Below the pieces are notes generated by a model. That model saw only the letters and a program-made list of their open reading frames with translations, did not search any database and was not told the DNA's origin. The position numbers and the translations under genes are program-made. Positions 44,478-55,706 of a stretch of DNA of 64,000 nucleotides are shown one piece after another (position 1 is the first letter of the stretch; the number at the start of each line of letters is the position of its first letter). Origin of the DNA: an uncultured Acetatifactor sp. (GTDB lineage: Bacteria; Bacillota; Clostridia; Lachnospirales; Lachnospiraceae). The stretch lies in contig CANRLX010000003.1 of assembly GCA_947631615.1 (NCBI GenBank), forward strand, positions 27,728 through 91,727, written 5' to 3'.

Positions 44478-45850
44478 AGGGCACCTCCCTGTCTCTGCTT
44501 CTTCAACAGCTTCGCGTAGATAAACGCAAAGCATAAAAGATGCACGGCAAAGGTCAGGCCCCAGCTGATAGGGTAGGAATAATACAGGCTCTTCAGCGAA
44601 TGGAAGTACCGGAACACGGTGTATATCCACACGATGCGAAACGCACAGGAGCCCAAAAGCGACACGATCATAGGCATGACGGAATATCCCATCCCTCTCA
44701 GCACGCCCACCATCACATCCATCATTCCGCACAGGCAGTAGGTGGTACAGATGATCCCCATGCGCAGCGTCCCGTAGACAAATACCTCCGGATCCGTCGC
44801 GTAAAGCCGCAGAAGGGTGCCGGAAAAGAGGTAGGCGGCGTTGCCCATCAGCAGACCCACGATACAGACGGAAATCTCACAGATCAGAGCGATCTTTCCG
44901 ATCCTTTTGTATTTCATCGCGCCGTAGTTCTGCCCCGTAAAACTGATGGCCGCCTGGTGGAAGGAGTTCATTGCCGTGTAGACAAAGCCCTCGATGTTGG
45001 AGGCCGCCGTGTTCCCCGCCATAGCGATGGAGCCGAAGGAATTGACGGAGGACTGGATCAGCACGTTGGAGATGGAAAACAGCGCGCCCTGGAGTCCGGC
45101 GGGAACGCCGATCTGGATCATCTTCAAAAGCTTGTCCGGCGCGATTTTCAGCCTGCCAAGCTCCAGACGGTAATCGCCCTCCGAGCGCATCAGGCACAAC
45201 AGCACCAGTCCGGCGGAGACCGCCTGGGAGATCACCGTTGCGGTCGCCACGCCCGCCACACCCATGGAGAGCACAAGCACAAAAAACAGATTCAAAATCA
45301 CATTGATGATCCCTGCCGCCAGCAGGAAAAAAAGCGGCCTTCTGGTATCTCCGATGGCTCTCAGGATGGCGCTTCCGAAATTGTACGCCATCATAAAGGG
45401 CATCCCCGCAAAGTAGATGCGCATATAGAGAACGGACTGGCTGATCACGTCCTCCGGCGTGTCCATCAGCCGAAGCGCAGGCCCCGCGATGCCGATGCCG
45501 ACCACCACCAGCGCACACCCGCTGACGATGGAGGTCAGGACCGCCGTGTGGACCATCTCCGAGAGCTCCTTTTTTTGTCCGGCGCCGAAGAAACGGGCCA
45601 CCAGCACGTTGGCTCCCACAGACAGGCCGATAAAAAGGTTCACCAGCAGGTTGATCAGAGAGCTCGTGGAGCCCACCGCCGCCAGGGCGGAGCTTCCCAC
45701 GAACCGTCCCACCACCACGATGTCCGCGGCGTTAAAAAGAAGCTGCAGCACACCGGACAGCATCAGCGGAAAATAAAACACCAGTATTTTCCCCAGAAGC
45801 GGTCCGTTACACATATCCATCTCATATTTGTTCGCTTTCGACTCGCTCAT
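44474..45850 (-). CDS. MATE family efflux transporter
   Basis: A 458-residue, 12-span MATE (multidrug and toxin extrusion) protein. The N-terminal LMLSGVLQLLFNAADIVVVG followed by RFVGSSALAAVGSTSSLINL, and the repeat half (GVPAGLQGALFSISNVLIQ), are typical of the NorM/DinF superfamily; sequence style fits the DinF-like group common in Clostridia. It couples sodium or proton entry to drug export; the substrate is unknown. It overlaps ruvA by 4 bases, so it heads a small operon with ruvAB. ACGGAGG precedes the ATG. Confidence 0.93.
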   Translation of the reverse strand: MSESKANKYEMDMCNGPLLGKILVFYFPLMLSGVLQLLFNAADIVVVGRFVGSSALAAVGSTSSLINLLVNLFIGLSVGANVLVARFFGAGQKKELSEMVHTAVLTSIVSGCALVVVGIGIAGPALRLMDTPEDVISQSVLYMRIYFAGMPFMMAYNFGSAILRAIGDTRRPLFFLLAAGIINVILNLFFVLVLSMGVAGVATATVISQAVSAGLVLLCLMRSEGDYRLELGRLKIAPDKLLKMIQIGVPAGLQGALFSISNVLIQSSVNSFGSIAMAGNTAASNIEGFVYTAMNSFHQAAISFTGQNYGAMKYKRIGKIALICEISVCIVGLLMGNAAYLFSGTLLRLYATDPEVFVYGTLRMGIICTTYCLCGMMDVMVGVLRGMGYSVMPMIVSLLGSCAFRIVWIYTVFRYFHSLKSLYYSYPISWGLTFAVHLLCFAFIYAKLLKKQRQGGAL

Positions 45851-45924
45851 ATCTTCCTCCGTTCCAGGACATTCTAACTCAGGTCATTCTCACTATCTCT
45901 AAAGGCATTTTCCCACACATTCAG

Positions 45925-45949
45925 AAAAGCCCACAGATGCCTGCGAGCC
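45925..45949 (-). terminator. Possible terminator downstream of leuD
   Basis: On the minus strand GCTCGCAG pairs with CTGTGGGC (two G-U pairs) around a GCAT loop, followed by TTTTC. Weak but well placed between leuD and the MATE gene. Confidence 0.4.
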
Positions 45950-45973
45950 CTTCCTGGAAATCTTCTTCGATCG

Positions 45974-46459
45974 TCATTTACTGTTGATGTAGTTTACCAG
46001 CCCCTCCGCGGCAATGATCTTCTGCATAAAGGGCGGGAACGCCTGCCCCTGAAAGCTGGTTCCCTTCGTCAGATCCCGAATGACGCCAAGGTCAAAATCC
46101 ACCTCAACCTCATCTCCGTCCGCGATTCCCCTTGCCGCCTCAGGGCACTCGATAATGGGGAGCCCGATGTTGATGGCATTGCGGTAAAAGATGCGGGCGA
46201 AGGTCTCCGCGATCACACAGCTGACCCCCGCCGCCTTGATGGCGATGGGCGCGTGCTCACGGGAGGAGCCGCAGCCGAAATTTTTGTCGGCTACGATAAT
46301 GTCGCCCTTCTTCACTCTTTTCACAAAGTCGGCGTCGATGTCCTCCATACAGTGGGCGGCGAGCTCTACGGGATCCGAAGAGTTCAGGTATCTCGCGGGG
46401 ATGATCACGTCGGTGTCCACATTGTCTCCATATTTAAAAACGGTTCCTTTTGCGTTCAT
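45974..46459 (-). CDS. leuD: 3-isopropylmalate dehydratase small subunit
   Basis: LeuD, 161 residues. [19 protein letters not shown] and the swivelling-domain [13 protein letters not shown] are diagnostic. Together with LeuC it isomerises 2-isopropylmalate to 3-isopropylmalate in leucine synthesis. The short length and YLNSSDP variant match the LeuD2 type of Clostridia. AAGGAGAATG precedes the ATG. It lies 38 bases after leuC. No leuA or leuB is adjacent. Confidence 0.97.
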   Translation of the reverse strand: MNAKGTVFKYGDNVDTDVIIPARYLNSSDPVELAAHCMEDIDADFVKRVKKGDIIVADKNFGCGSSREHAPIAIKAAGVSCVIAETFARIFYRNAINIGLPIIECPEAARGIADGDEVEVDFDLGVIRDLTKGTSFQGQAFPPFMQKIIAAEGLVNYINSK

Positions 46460-46497
46460 ATCGTCATTCTCCTTCCTTTTTGCCGGTCCTGCCTGCG

Positions 46498-47766
46498 CTA
46501 CAGCTCACAGGGACAGGAAATCTTGCCGGTGACTGCGCTGGCTGCCGCCACGGCGGGGCTGGCCAGATAAATCTCGGAGCTGACATGTCCCATACGCCCC
46601 ACAAAATTGCGGTTGGTGGTGGAGACACATCTCTCTCCCTCTGCCAGAATACCCATATAGCCGCCAAGACAGGGGCCGCAGGTAGGAGTGCTGACCACTG
46701 CGCCGGCCTCGATAAAGGTCTTTAAAAGCCCCTCCTCCATAGCCTGCAGATAGATCTTCTGTGTGGCGGGGATCACAATGCAGCGCATCCCCTCCGCCAC
46801 ATGCCTGCCCTTTAAAACCTCCGCCGCCGTGCGCAGGTCGCCGATTCTTCCGTTGGTGCAGGAACCGATCACCACCTGATCGATGCGGATGTCGTCCATC
46901 TTTTGGATCTCGTCGATGGTATGCGCGTTCTCCGGCAGATGGGGAAAGGCCACCGTGGGGCGGAGCGTGCTCAGGTCGATGGTATACTCCTCATCGTACA
47001 CCGCGTCAGGATCCGCCTCATAGATTTTATAAGGGCGTGTCGTATGCTCCTTTAAATAAGCGACAGCAATGTCATCTACAGGGAAAATGCCGTTTTTCCC
47101 GCCCGCCTCAATCGCCATATTCGCGATGGTGAAACGGTCGTCCATAGAGAGGTTCTGAATCCCCTCACCGGTAAATTCCATCGACTTGTAGAGCGCGCCG
47201 TCCACTCCGATCTTTCCGATGATATGTAGGATCACGTCCTTGCCGCTGACCCATTTCCCAGGCTTTCCGACCAGGCGGAACCGGATGGCGGAAGGCACCT
47301 TAAACCACGCCTGTCCGGTGGCCATACCAGCGGCCATATCCGTGCTGCCGACGCCGGTGGAAAACGCGCCCAGGGCTCCGTAGGTGCAGGTGTGGGAGTC
47401 TGCGCCGATGATCACGTCCCCGGGGACGGTCAGACCCCTCTCCGGCAGAAGGGCGTGCTCGATCCCCATCTCGCCCACCTCAAAATAATTGGTAATCTCG
47501 TTTCTGCGGGCAAACTCCCTCACACACTTACAGTGCTCCGCGGATTTGATATCCTTGTTCGGCACGAAATGGTCGGGGACCAGCGCGATCTTATCCTTGT
47601 CAAACACGCCGTCCACCTTCATCTTATCCATCTCTTTGATTGCCACGGGGCTGGTGATATCGTTGCCCAGCACCAAATCGAGCTTCGCCTCGATCAGCTG
47701 TCCGGCCTCCACCTTCTCCAAGCCGGCGGCCGCGGCCAGTATTTTCTGCGTCATAGTCATTCCCAT
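46498..47766 (-). CDS. leuC: 3-isopropylmalate dehydratase large subunit
   Basis: LeuC, 422 residues, an aconitase-family [4Fe-4S] enzyme. Cluster cysteines are in [13 protein letters not shown] and [31 protein letters not shown] is the other signature. This length is the LeuC2/homoaconitase-like form found in Clostridia and Archaea. ATG 47766 follows GGAGG with eight bases; an upstream TTG overlaps the ribosome site and is rejected. Promoter at 47806-47834. Confidence 0.97.
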   Translation of the reverse strand: MGMTMTQKILAAAAGLEKVEAGQLIEAKLDLVLGNDITSPVAIKEMDKMKVDGVFDKDKIALVPDHFVPNKDIKSAEHCKCVREFARRNEITNYFEVGEMGIEHALLPERGLTVPGDVIIGADSHTCTYGALGAFSTGVGSTDMAAGMATGQAWFKVPSAIRFRLVGKPGKWVSGKDVILHIIGKIGVDGALYKSMEFTGEGIQNLSMDDRFTIANMAIEAGGKNGIFPVDDIAVAYLKEHTTRPYKIYEADPDAVYDEEYTIDLSTLRPTVAFPHLPENAHTIDEIQKMDDIRIDQVVIGSCTNGRIGDLRTAAEVLKGRHVAEGMRCIVIPATQKIYLQAMEEGLLKTFIEAGAVVSTPTCGPCLGGYMGILAEGERCVSTTNRNFVGRMGHVSSEIYLASPAVAAASAVTGKISCPCEL

Positions 47767-47805
47767 GTGTGTTTCCTCCAAAGTTCTAATACATCAGTAA
47801 TTATT

Positions 47806-47834
47806 ATCATAACACAGACGGGATAAATGTTCAA
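47806..47834 (-). promoter_or_regulatory. Promoter of leuCD
   Basis: -35 TTGAAC (47829-47834), 17-base spacer, -10 TATGAT (47806-47811) on the minus strand. The leader is only about 35 bases, so there is no room for a T-box or leader peptide. Confidence 0.7.
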
Positions 47835-47844
47835 ACAATTCTTT

Positions 47845-50202
47845 TCAGGTCTTTCTCGGGAATACGACGGTCACCTTGAACAGATCCCCGTCCACCTCCA
47901 CAGAGAGCCTTCCCCCCTGAATCTCGGCAAAGCTTTTGGCGATGGCCAGGCCCAGCCCGTTTCCCTCCGTGCCCCGCGCGGCGTCGCCCCTCACGAACCG
48001 CTCCGCCAGCTCTTCGGGACGGACCAGAATCTCATTTGCGGCAATGTTTTTCAGAACCACCACCGCGCTGTCCCCCTCGCTTTCGCACTCCACATAGACT
48101 CTGGTGCCGTGCAAGGCGTACTTGGCGATATTGCCAAAGAGATTTTCAAAGATCCGATAGGTCCGCTGGCTGTCCAGCAGACACTCGATCCGCTCCTCGG
48201 GAAGTCTCATGCGCAGCTCAAGCCCCGCCTCCTGAAAGCTTTCCTCCAGCTCAAAGGCGGCCTGCTTCACCAGGCTTCCCAGCTCTACCTCCACAGGATG
48301 CAGCGGCATGGTCTGGGAGTTTGCCTTGCTGATCTCAAAGAGGTCCTCGATCAACACCTTCAGGCGCAGGGATTTCCGCTCCAGGGTCGCAAGGTACTCC
48401 TGTCTCTGCTCCGTTGTCAAATCCTCCCGCTTGAGGAGATCCACGTAGGTGATAATGGCGGTCAGAGGCGTCTTCAGGTCATGCGAGACGTTGGTGATCA
48501 GCTCCGATTTCATGCGCTGGCTCTTGGTCTCCTCCTCCACCGCCCTGCGAAATCCCTCCTCGATCCGATAGATCTGCGGCTTGAAGGGCTCAAATACCCC
48601 GAGATCCTCCGGAATGGCCACATTTAAGTTTCCCTCCGCGATCTGATTGGTGGCGGAGAGCAAAATTCCATACTTCTTTTGGATGTCGCTCACATATTTT
48701 TTCAGGATCAGGTACAGGATGACGGAATATACGATCACAAGCGCGATGCCGCCAAACCACAGACAGCTGATGCCAAATAGGATCAGGGCGTTGAAAAGCA
48801 CCACCTTCAGAATCGTCTTTCTGGCGTCCAGAGTCAGATCGATCCGGCTTGCCGCCGCATACACTCCCCGACACTTTTCACAGAGCCAGACACACAACCG
48901 AACCGCAAGGCTTTTCTCCCTGAGATACCCCTTAAGCCCCTGGCGCCGGACGGCGCGCAGACAGATCCCCATATACCAGGCGATCATAAAATAAAGGCAC
49001 AGCAGGAAATAGTGGATCAAAAACTCACATACGCGCTCTGCGCCCGGGTTCACCGTCAGAAGTTGACCCGCCGCGTCAGGCAGAGCGGAGGCAAGCCCCT
49101 CTGCCAGCAGATGGCCGCTTACCGTATATTCCAGCCGCAGTATGCCGTCTTCCCAGGGGAGCAGAAACAAGACCAGAACCAACAGAAGCTCTAAGGGCGG
49201 CCGACAGAACCTGCGGATATGCCGGGATCCCCCGGGATCGATTCCGGGCAGAAAGAGAGCGAGGAACAAAGCGGCGAGCAAAAAAACACTCAGCGTCTGA
49301 TATCCTCCCCTGTCGGCCACCAGGTAAACCTCATCGGCGCTCAGCTCCTGAAACGCAAAGGGGCCGAACAAAAAATTGTCCTCCCCGTACACCACGGAGG
49401 CAAGAGAGGTATCCTCCTTCATCTCTTCCAATACCTGGCTGCCGAGCCGATAAATGATCCGGCAGTTTCTGGGAGCCTCCAGGCTCACGTAATTTTCCGC
49501 GGAAATGCCGATGTATCTGGCGATCAGATCGGAGAGCCTTCCGCCTCTTGCGATTTCCCCCGCGGTTTTTCGCAGGGTTTCCGCCGACAGGAAACGGCTG
49601 CTTCCGACGATGGGCTCGAGAAGCTGTACCTTTCCGTTCTCATCATAGGAAAAGCTCAGGTACAGGGCGCTCCCCGTGGTGGAAATCCCCGGGTTTGCGG
49701 AGGAGGCCGTGTTGGTAAGGTATTCTCCCGTCTCTGTGTCAACGATCATATAGTCAAAATACTGATTCAGAAAAGGGTAGCCCGCCTCCAGGATCTCAAA
49801 GAATCTGTCCGTCAGCTCCCAGACGGCGCACATTTTTTTATATTCCGGCGCCTCCTCGTTTTCCGTCGCGCCGAGGTTATTAAACTCCTGTATCTTCGCG
49901 GAGAGCCCCTCCAGATAGAGATCCTCATAGGCGAGATTTTCTCCGGTCTCCAGATTGTACAGATCCCGATAGAGAAGATAGTTATTCATGTAGAGCCAGT
50001 ATATCTCATTCTGATGCGCCGTAAAATTTGCTCCGGACTGCCGCAGACTGGCGGAAAGAAACCGGAAGATTCCGGAAAAAAGAACCGAGAGGACGAGGCA
50101 GACGACGATCCCTATGCAGAACCCGTTTTTTCTCAGGCCCAAAAAGCGCCTCTGACCGGCCTTTTTCGCCTCCACTCTCTCTTCGCCTTTTTGAAACCAC
50201 AT
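47845..50202 (-). CDS. Sensor histidine kinase, multi-span membrane
   Basis: A 785-residue kinase. One membrane helix (FCIGIVVCLVLSVLFSGIF) is followed by an extracellular domain of about 240 residues, then about six further membrane segments (LSVFLLAALFLALFLPG, ILKVVLFNALILFGIS). The cytoplasmic end carries HisKA (LITNVSHDLKTPLTAIITYV), N-box (IFENLFGNIAKYAL) and G-box (GTEGNGLGLAIAKSFA). The response regulator lies upstream, so they form a two-component system with unknown signal. The start is uncertain: ATG 50202 directly follows GGCAGGAGG with almost no spacer; GTG 50175 or 50262 are alternatives. Confidence 0.9.
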   Translation of the reverse strand: MWFQKGEERVEAKKAGQRRFLGLRKNGFCIGIVVCLVLSVLFSGIFRFLSASLRQSGANFTAHQNEIYWLYMNNYLLYRDLYNLETGENLAYEDLYLEGLSAKIQEFNNLGATENEEAPEYKKMCAVWELTDRFFEILEAGYPFLNQYFDYMIVDTETGEYLTNTASSANPGISTTGSALYLSFSYDENGKVQLLEPIVGSSRFLSAETLRKTAGEIARGGRLSDLIARYIGISAENYVSLEAPRNCRIIYRLGSQVLEEMKEDTSLASVVYGEDNFLFGPFAFQELSADEVYLVADRGGYQTLSVFLLAALFLALFLPGIDPGGSRHIRRFCRPPLELLLVLVLFLLPWEDGILRLEYTVSGHLLAEGLASALPDAAGQLLTVNPGAERVCEFLIHYFLLCLYFMIAWYMGICLRAVRRQGLKGYLREKSLAVRLCVWLCEKCRGVYAAASRIDLTLDARKTILKVVLFNALILFGISCLWFGGIALVIVYSVILYLILKKYVSDIQKKYGILLSATNQIAEGNLNVAIPEDLGVFEPFKPQIYRIEEGFRRAVEEETKSQRMKSELITNVSHDLKTPLTAIITYVDLLKREDLTTEQRQEYLATLERKSLRLKVLIEDLFEISKANSQTMPLHPVEVELGSLVKQAAFELEESFQEAGLELRMRLPEERIECLLDSQRTYRIFENLFGNIAKYALHGTRVYVECESEGDSAVVVLKNIAANEILVRPEELAERFVRGDAARGTEGNGLGLAIAKSFAEIQGGRLSVEVDGDLFKVTVVFPRKT

Positions 50203-50319
50203 CCTCCTGCCCCGCCTTTCACTCCTTGATTCACACGGTTTATACTTTGGGCCGCGCTGCACCGTCCTGTCTTGGGTGCCCGATTTCCCTGGCCGCCCGA
50301 TTTCCTCTGGCAGCCCGCC

Positions 50320-51036
50320 TTACTCCGGCCGCCTGTCGATCTTGTAGCCCACGCCCCATACCACCTTCAGGTACTTTGGCTTCCTGGGATCAAGCTCGAT
50401 CTTTTCCCGAATATTCCGCACATGTACCATAACCGTGTCCGTGTTTACCGCCCTCTCGTTCCAGACCCTCTCATAAATTTCATCGGCGGAGAAGACTCTG
50501 CCGGGATTTTTGATGAGAAGCTGAACGATCTTAAACTCCATCGGCGTCAGCTTCACCAATTCCCCGTCCACCGACACCTCCACGGTGTCCTCGTTCAGCT
50601 CCAGGCCGCCGATCTGATAAATGTGATCCCCGGGCGTATCCTTCTCCACGGCGGAGAGATATTTGGAATAGCGGCGCAGATGAGAGTTGACCCGCGCCAA
50701 AAGCTCAAGCGGCGTGAAGGGCTTCGTCACATAGTCGTCCGCCCCCATGTTCAGCCCCATGATCTTATCTACCTCTTCCGACTTGGCCGAGAGCATGATC
50801 ACCGGAAATTCGTGGGACTGTGCCCTGAGCTTCATCAGCATGGTGACGCCGTCCATCACCGGCATCATGATGTCAACGATGGCCAGATGGATCTCCTCTC
50901 TGGCGATCACGTCCAGCCCCTCTTTGCCGTTTGCCGCAGGAAACACCTCGTAGCCCTGGTTTCTCAGATAGATCTCTATCCCTTCCCGAATCTCCTTGTC
51001 ATCCTCCACTACCAAAATGTGATAACGTTCGTCCAT
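50320..51036 (-). CDS. OmpR/PhoB-type response regulator
   Basis: A 238-residue regulator. The receiver domain has VVEDDKE, the phospho-acceptor D55 (LAIVDIMMPVMDG) and the lysine in DDYVTKPFTP. The C-terminal winged helix is of OmpR type (LTPMEFKIVQLLIKNPGRVF, ERAVNTDTVMVHVRNIREKI). GGAGAG precedes the ATG. It is followed 117 bases later by its cognate kinase gene. Its targets are not evident; neighbours are a GT-C-like membrane protein and an ABC transporter. Confidence 0.95.
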   Translation of the reverse strand: MDERYHILVVEDDKEIREGIEIYLRNQGYEVFPAANGKEGLDVIAREEIHLAIVDIMMPVMDGVTMLMKLRAQSHEFPVIMLSAKSEEVDKIMGLNMGADDYVTKPFTPLELLARVNSHLRRYSKYLSAVEKDTPGDHIYQIGGLELNEDTVEVSVDGELVKLTPMEFKIVQLLIKNPGRVFSADEIYERVWNERAVNTDTVMVHVRNIREKIELDPRKPKYLKVVWGVGYKIDRRPE

Positions 51037-51081
51037 TCTGTCGTCTCTCCTGTCTTCGTAAGATAAGCATAGGCGTCAAAT

Positions 51082-52668
51082 TTAAACAAAGGCATCATAA
51101 AAAACCAAAGATTTTCTAAAGATTCTATGGATTCCCCCTGCCGCTCTCGAAAACACCGCCTCATAGCCGCACAGCGCCAACAGGAGAAAGACGGGCGAAT
51201 AGAGGTACAGATACCTGGCTCTCGCCTCAAAGAGCATGACAAAGACCGCCAGGCCGCACAGCATGGTCATCATACAGGCTTTCTCCGCCCTGCCTGCCCT
51301 GCCGTCAAGGACCGCAAACAAAATGCCGAGCAGACAGGCCAGCCAGATCCCCTGCTGCAGCGTCAGATAAAAGGGCAGATATTTCCCATCGAGATCGACG
51401 ACCTGACCGTACAGCTCTGCGAGCGCGTTGTGGTGTTCCACCCCTCCCTTAAAGAGGGCGCCGTCTCTCTCCCACCACATACTGCCGCTGTCGAAATTGA
51501 TGCCCGCCTTCTCGGACAACAGCCATCCCAGCCGGCGCTCCCGAACCAGCTTGTCCAGCCGCTCCCAAAAGACCTCCATGTCAGCCTGCTTCCGCGTCTC
51601 CACATTCGGCTGCATACGCGTAAACCAATAGTCCTCATCGTTGTAGGTTCCGGTATTCTCCTCGTTTAAGCCCATCATCAGATAATGGTGGACGGTAAAA
51701 CGGGCCTCCGGCACCAAATGCGCGTGAAAGGTATGCTGGATCCAAAGAGGGATGCAAAGCCCTATCAGCCAAAACGCCACGGTTCCCGCCGCCAGGACTA
51801 TAAGCTCCCTCCATCGCCTGCGCAGATCGAACAGCCCGCGGATCCCATAGATCAACACCGCCGCAAACAGAACAAAGATAACGGTGGGCTTGACATGATA
51901 GCCGATCACTCCGGCGAAGGATACGATCCCCCATTTCAGATATCGGTTTTCACAGCAGAAAAGGCCCCACACCCCCAGCATGACGAAAAACATGCCGAAG
52001 GAATCCGTATAGGGCACCATGCTCCAGGGGGAGGTCAAAAAGAAGATCCCTCCAAGCAACAGATAGAGCGCCTGCAGAAATCTGCTGCGCAGCAGTCTGC
52101 GGACGACCAGATGTCCCAGAAAGCAAGAGAGGTTTACGCCGAGACAGGAGGCATACACACAAAGGATATAAAGATCCTTCCCATTTTGAAAGAACAAAAG
52201 TCCCAGCTTCTCGATCAGATACAGCATGTAAAACGGCAGCAGATTGTTGGGGTACAGAGAATAGATCACCTCCGCGGAACATTCCGCCATCGAGCCTCCC
52301 ATCACGACGCTTTCCGCCGCCCAGCCCATATAGCTGGCGTCCCAGCCCACATAAAAATAAGCGTGCGCCACCAACACCGCCTGCAGGCAGTACAGGAGCG
52401 CGTACACTCCCGCCAGCCACAGGACGGGATGCCTGACGGCCCTCTTTTTCTCCCGATCACAGACAACTATATAGAAAAGGCCGATCAGCGACATAACGCC
52501 TATGACGATCAGAAAGAGCCATCGGTTGTTGAGAAGCCTCAGGGGATTTCTCTCCCGAAACATCAGAAAAACCAAAATACCGCCCATCAAAACAGCGCCG
52601 AAGATGAGACACGCCCGATACAGCCTGTCAAACAGCGTTTTCTTCCATTCATCATCCCTCTTTTGCAT
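51082..52668 (-). CDS. GT-C-like multi-span membrane protein (probable glycosyltransferase)
   Basis: A 528-residue membrane protein with about 11 hydrophobic segments. The first large loop contains FYVGWDASYMGWAAESVV, with an aspartate in the position typical for GT-C fold enzymes, and PYTDSFGMFFVMLGVWGLF follows. A long extracytoplasmic loop lies at about residues 310-430. This layout resembles polyprenyl-phosphate-sugar-dependent (PMT/ArnT-like) glycosyltransferases acting on envelope polymers or proteins; no closer family could be named. GAGGG precedes the ATG. It lies 45 bases upstream of the response-regulator gene. Confidence 0.65.
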   Translation of the reverse strand: MQKRDDEWKKTLFDRLYRACLIFGAVLMGGILVFLMFRERNPLRLLNNRWLFLIVIGVMSLIGLFYIVVCDREKKRAVRHPVLWLAGVYALLYCLQAVLVAHAYFYVGWDASYMGWAAESVVMGGSMAECSAEVIYSLYPNNLLPFYMLYLIEKLGLLFFQNGKDLYILCVYASCLGVNLSCFLGHLVVRRLLRSRFLQALYLLLGGIFFLTSPWSMVPYTDSFGMFFVMLGVWGLFCCENRYLKWGIVSFAGVIGYHVKPTVIFVLFAAVLIYGIRGLFDLRRRWRELIVLAAGTVAFWLIGLCIPLWIQHTFHAHLVPEARFTVHHYLMMGLNEENTGTYNDEDYWFTRMQPNVETRKQADMEVFWERLDKLVRERRLGWLLSEKAGINFDSGSMWWERDGALFKGGVEHHNALAELYGQVVDLDGKYLPFYLTLQQGIWLACLLGILFAVLDGRAGRAEKACMMTMLCGLAVFVMLFEARARYLYLYSPVFLLLALCGYEAVFSRAAGGIHRIFRKSLVFYDAFV

Positions 52669-52698
52669 CTTTTTCCCTCTTCAGAAATGTTTTTGGTT

Positions 52699-54504
52699 TC
52701 AGCTCTGCAGTTTCTTCAGGCGGTAAAACGCGCCCTGCCTCTCCATCAGCTCGTCGTAGGTCCCGTACTCTACGCACTGCCCCTGGGCGATCACCGCGAT
52801 TTTATCGGCGTCCCGTATGGTGGAGAGCCTGTGGGCCACAATAAAGGTCGTCCGGTCCCTGGTCAGATTCCCCACCGCCTCCTGGATCAGCTTCTCCGAA
52901 ATGCTGTCCAGAGCGGAGGTCGCCTCGTCCAGCACGATGACCTTGGGATCGCGGATCAGGGCTCTCGCGATGGAGATCCTCTGTCTCTGTCCGCCGGAGA
53001 GCTTTCCGCCGTGCTCTCCCACGCTGGTATCCAGCCCGTTGGGAAGCGAGTCGATCAGCTCCTTCAGGTTCGCGGCGCGGATCACCTCGTCCAGCCGCTC
53101 TTTCGTCACGCCCTCGCTGCCGTACACGATGTTTTCCCGTATGGTTCCGGAAAAGAGAATGGAGGTCTGCGGCACCACCGCCAGATATTTCCGGTAGCTC
53201 CGAAGATCGATCTCACGCATATCCTGGCCATCCATCAGAAGGGCGCCGCCCTCCGCGAGGTAAAAGCCGATGACCATATTGATGATCGTGGACTTTCCCG
53301 CCCCGGACTCTCCCACCAGAGCGATCGTCTCCCCCTTTTTCACCTCCAGGTTTAGGCCGTTTAGGACGTTCTTTTCATTGTCGTGATAGTGAAACTGCAC
53401 ATTCCGGAAGGAAAAGCTCCCCTCCACATGATCCACGATCCGCTTCCCGTCGTTTTGCTCCACATCCTCCGACAAAAGCACCTCGCCGATGGAGTTCACC
53501 GACTCGATCCCCTTGGCGATGGTGGGCACCAGCGTGATAATAGCGGACACCTGGTTGACAATCGTGGCAAAGTAACTCTGATACAGGGTGATATCCCCCG
53601 CAAGGATGTTTCCCCGAAAGGCGAGATAACCGGTGAACGCCAGACAGATCACCTGGAAGATCTGGAAGATCGCCCAGCCCACGGACCCGAAGAGCGCCTG
53701 GATCAGATCCAGCTTATATCCCTTCTCCGCCACGGTAAAGAGCTGTCCGCTCATCTTTTGGACCTCCTCTTCCTCCAGCGCGTGAGCCCTCGTCACGGGG
53801 ATCAGCTCGACCATCTCCATCACCCGCGCGGAGGTCTCCTCCATCTCCTTACGAAATTCCGCGTTGCGCTTCTTCATCACGCTGCGGAAAGATACCATGG
53901 TGATTGCCGCTATGGGCGTTGTCACCAGAAAGAACAAAAACACCACCAGGCTCTTGGTGACGGTGACAGCCAGGGCCACACCGATATTCAGGGCAATATT
54001 CAGGATGCTCAAAAAAAGCTGGGTGGAAAGCCCCTCCACGGCCTCCACATCGCGCATGATCTTGGACTGCAGCCTTCCGGAACGGGTCTCCACATGGTAG
54101 GCGATGGACAGCTCCTGAAGCTTTCGGATCAGCGCCTTTCTGAGTCCGGTCTCCGCATAACGCGTGGCCTGGCTCTTGTAGTCCGTATACAGATAGTTCA
54201 TCGGCACGTTGATCGCGATCAGCGCCACCATCAGCGCCGTATAGAACAAAAGGTTTCGGACGGTATCCGCGCTGCCGGCGGTGATGTCATTGATGATATT
54301 GGCGGTGACAATCGGCAGCACCCACACGCAGGCGTGCTTGATAAAGAAAAAAATCACTGCGAGAACAAACTTGTGGTAATTTCCCCTGTACAGATTTACC
54401 AGAGTGAGCATGGGATGCCCCTGGTGTCTCCGATAGACCTCTGTAAACCAGTATTCCGGCTCCACTCCCCTGGGCGAACGCATCTTGTCCCGAAACGTTG
54501 CCAT
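52699..54504 (-). CDS. ABC transporter, fused permease/ATP-binding exporter
   Basis: A 601-residue type IV ABC half-transporter. Residues 35-320 contain six membrane spans (FVLAVIFFFIKHACVWVLP, LFYTALMVALIAINV). The ATPase domain has GESGAGKSTIINM (Walker A), the Q-loop (VVPQTSILFSG), LSGGQRQRISIARAL (signature), VIVLDEATSALD (Walker B) and the H-loop (IVAHRLSTIRDAD). Single gene, so probably a homodimeric lipid, peptide or drug exporter. ATG 54504 follows GGAGG. It lies downstream of ilvC and its terminator; no own promoter was found. Confidence 0.94.
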   Translation of the reverse strand: MATFRDKMRSPRGVEPEYWFTEVYRRHQGHPMLTLVNLYRGNYHKFVLAVIFFFIKHACVWVLPIVTANIINDITAGSADTVRNLLFYTALMVALIAINVPMNYLYTDYKSQATRYAETGLRKALIRKLQELSIAYHVETRSGRLQSKIMRDVEAVEGLSTQLFLSILNIALNIGVALAVTVTKSLVVFLFFLVTTPIAAITMVSFRSVMKKRNAEFRKEMEETSARVMEMVELIPVTRAHALEEEEVQKMSGQLFTVAEKGYKLDLIQALFGSVGWAIFQIFQVICLAFTGYLAFRGNILAGDITLYQSYFATIVNQVSAIITLVPTIAKGIESVNSIGEVLLSEDVEQNDGKRIVDHVEGSFSFRNVQFHYHDNEKNVLNGLNLEVKKGETIALVGESGAGKSTIINMVIGFYLAEGGALLMDGQDMREIDLRSYRKYLAVVPQTSILFSGTIRENIVYGSEGVTKERLDEVIRAANLKELIDSLPNGLDTSVGEHGGKLSGGQRQRISIARALIRDPKVIVLDEATSALDSISEKLIQEAVGNLTRDRTTFIVAHRLSTIRDADKIAVIAQGQCVEYGTYDELMERQGAFYRLKKLQS

Positions 54505-54550
54505 CACATAACACCTCCTCTGACACAGCGGCCGCCTGGCCCTGTCGCAA

Positions 54551-54586
54551 CAAAACACAAGGGGATGCCCTCATGCGCATCCCCTT
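54551..54586 (-). terminator. Terminator of ilvC
   Basis: A perfect 10-bp stem (AAGGGGATGC at 54559-54568 with GCATCCCCTT at 54577-54586), 8-base loop, followed on the minus strand by GTGTTTTG. Confidence 0.8.
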
Positions 54587-54619
54587 CCCTGATACCCAAA
54601 TGTCAGCCGATCCCGTTTT

Positions 54620-55663
<1,044 letters not shown>

Positions 55664-55706
55664 TCAACTTTTTATAACTGATAGGTTTGACCCTAGAGCT
55701 AACCTG

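Noticed and set aside
44478..44732. N-terminal extension of RuvA
   Set aside because: It lies wholly inside the MATE gene and is a shadow; the ATG at 44477 gives the exact RuvA N-terminus.
46498..47834. Leucine-responsive leader or T-box before leuC
   Set aside because: The promoter to start-codon distance is only about 35 bases, too short for such an element.
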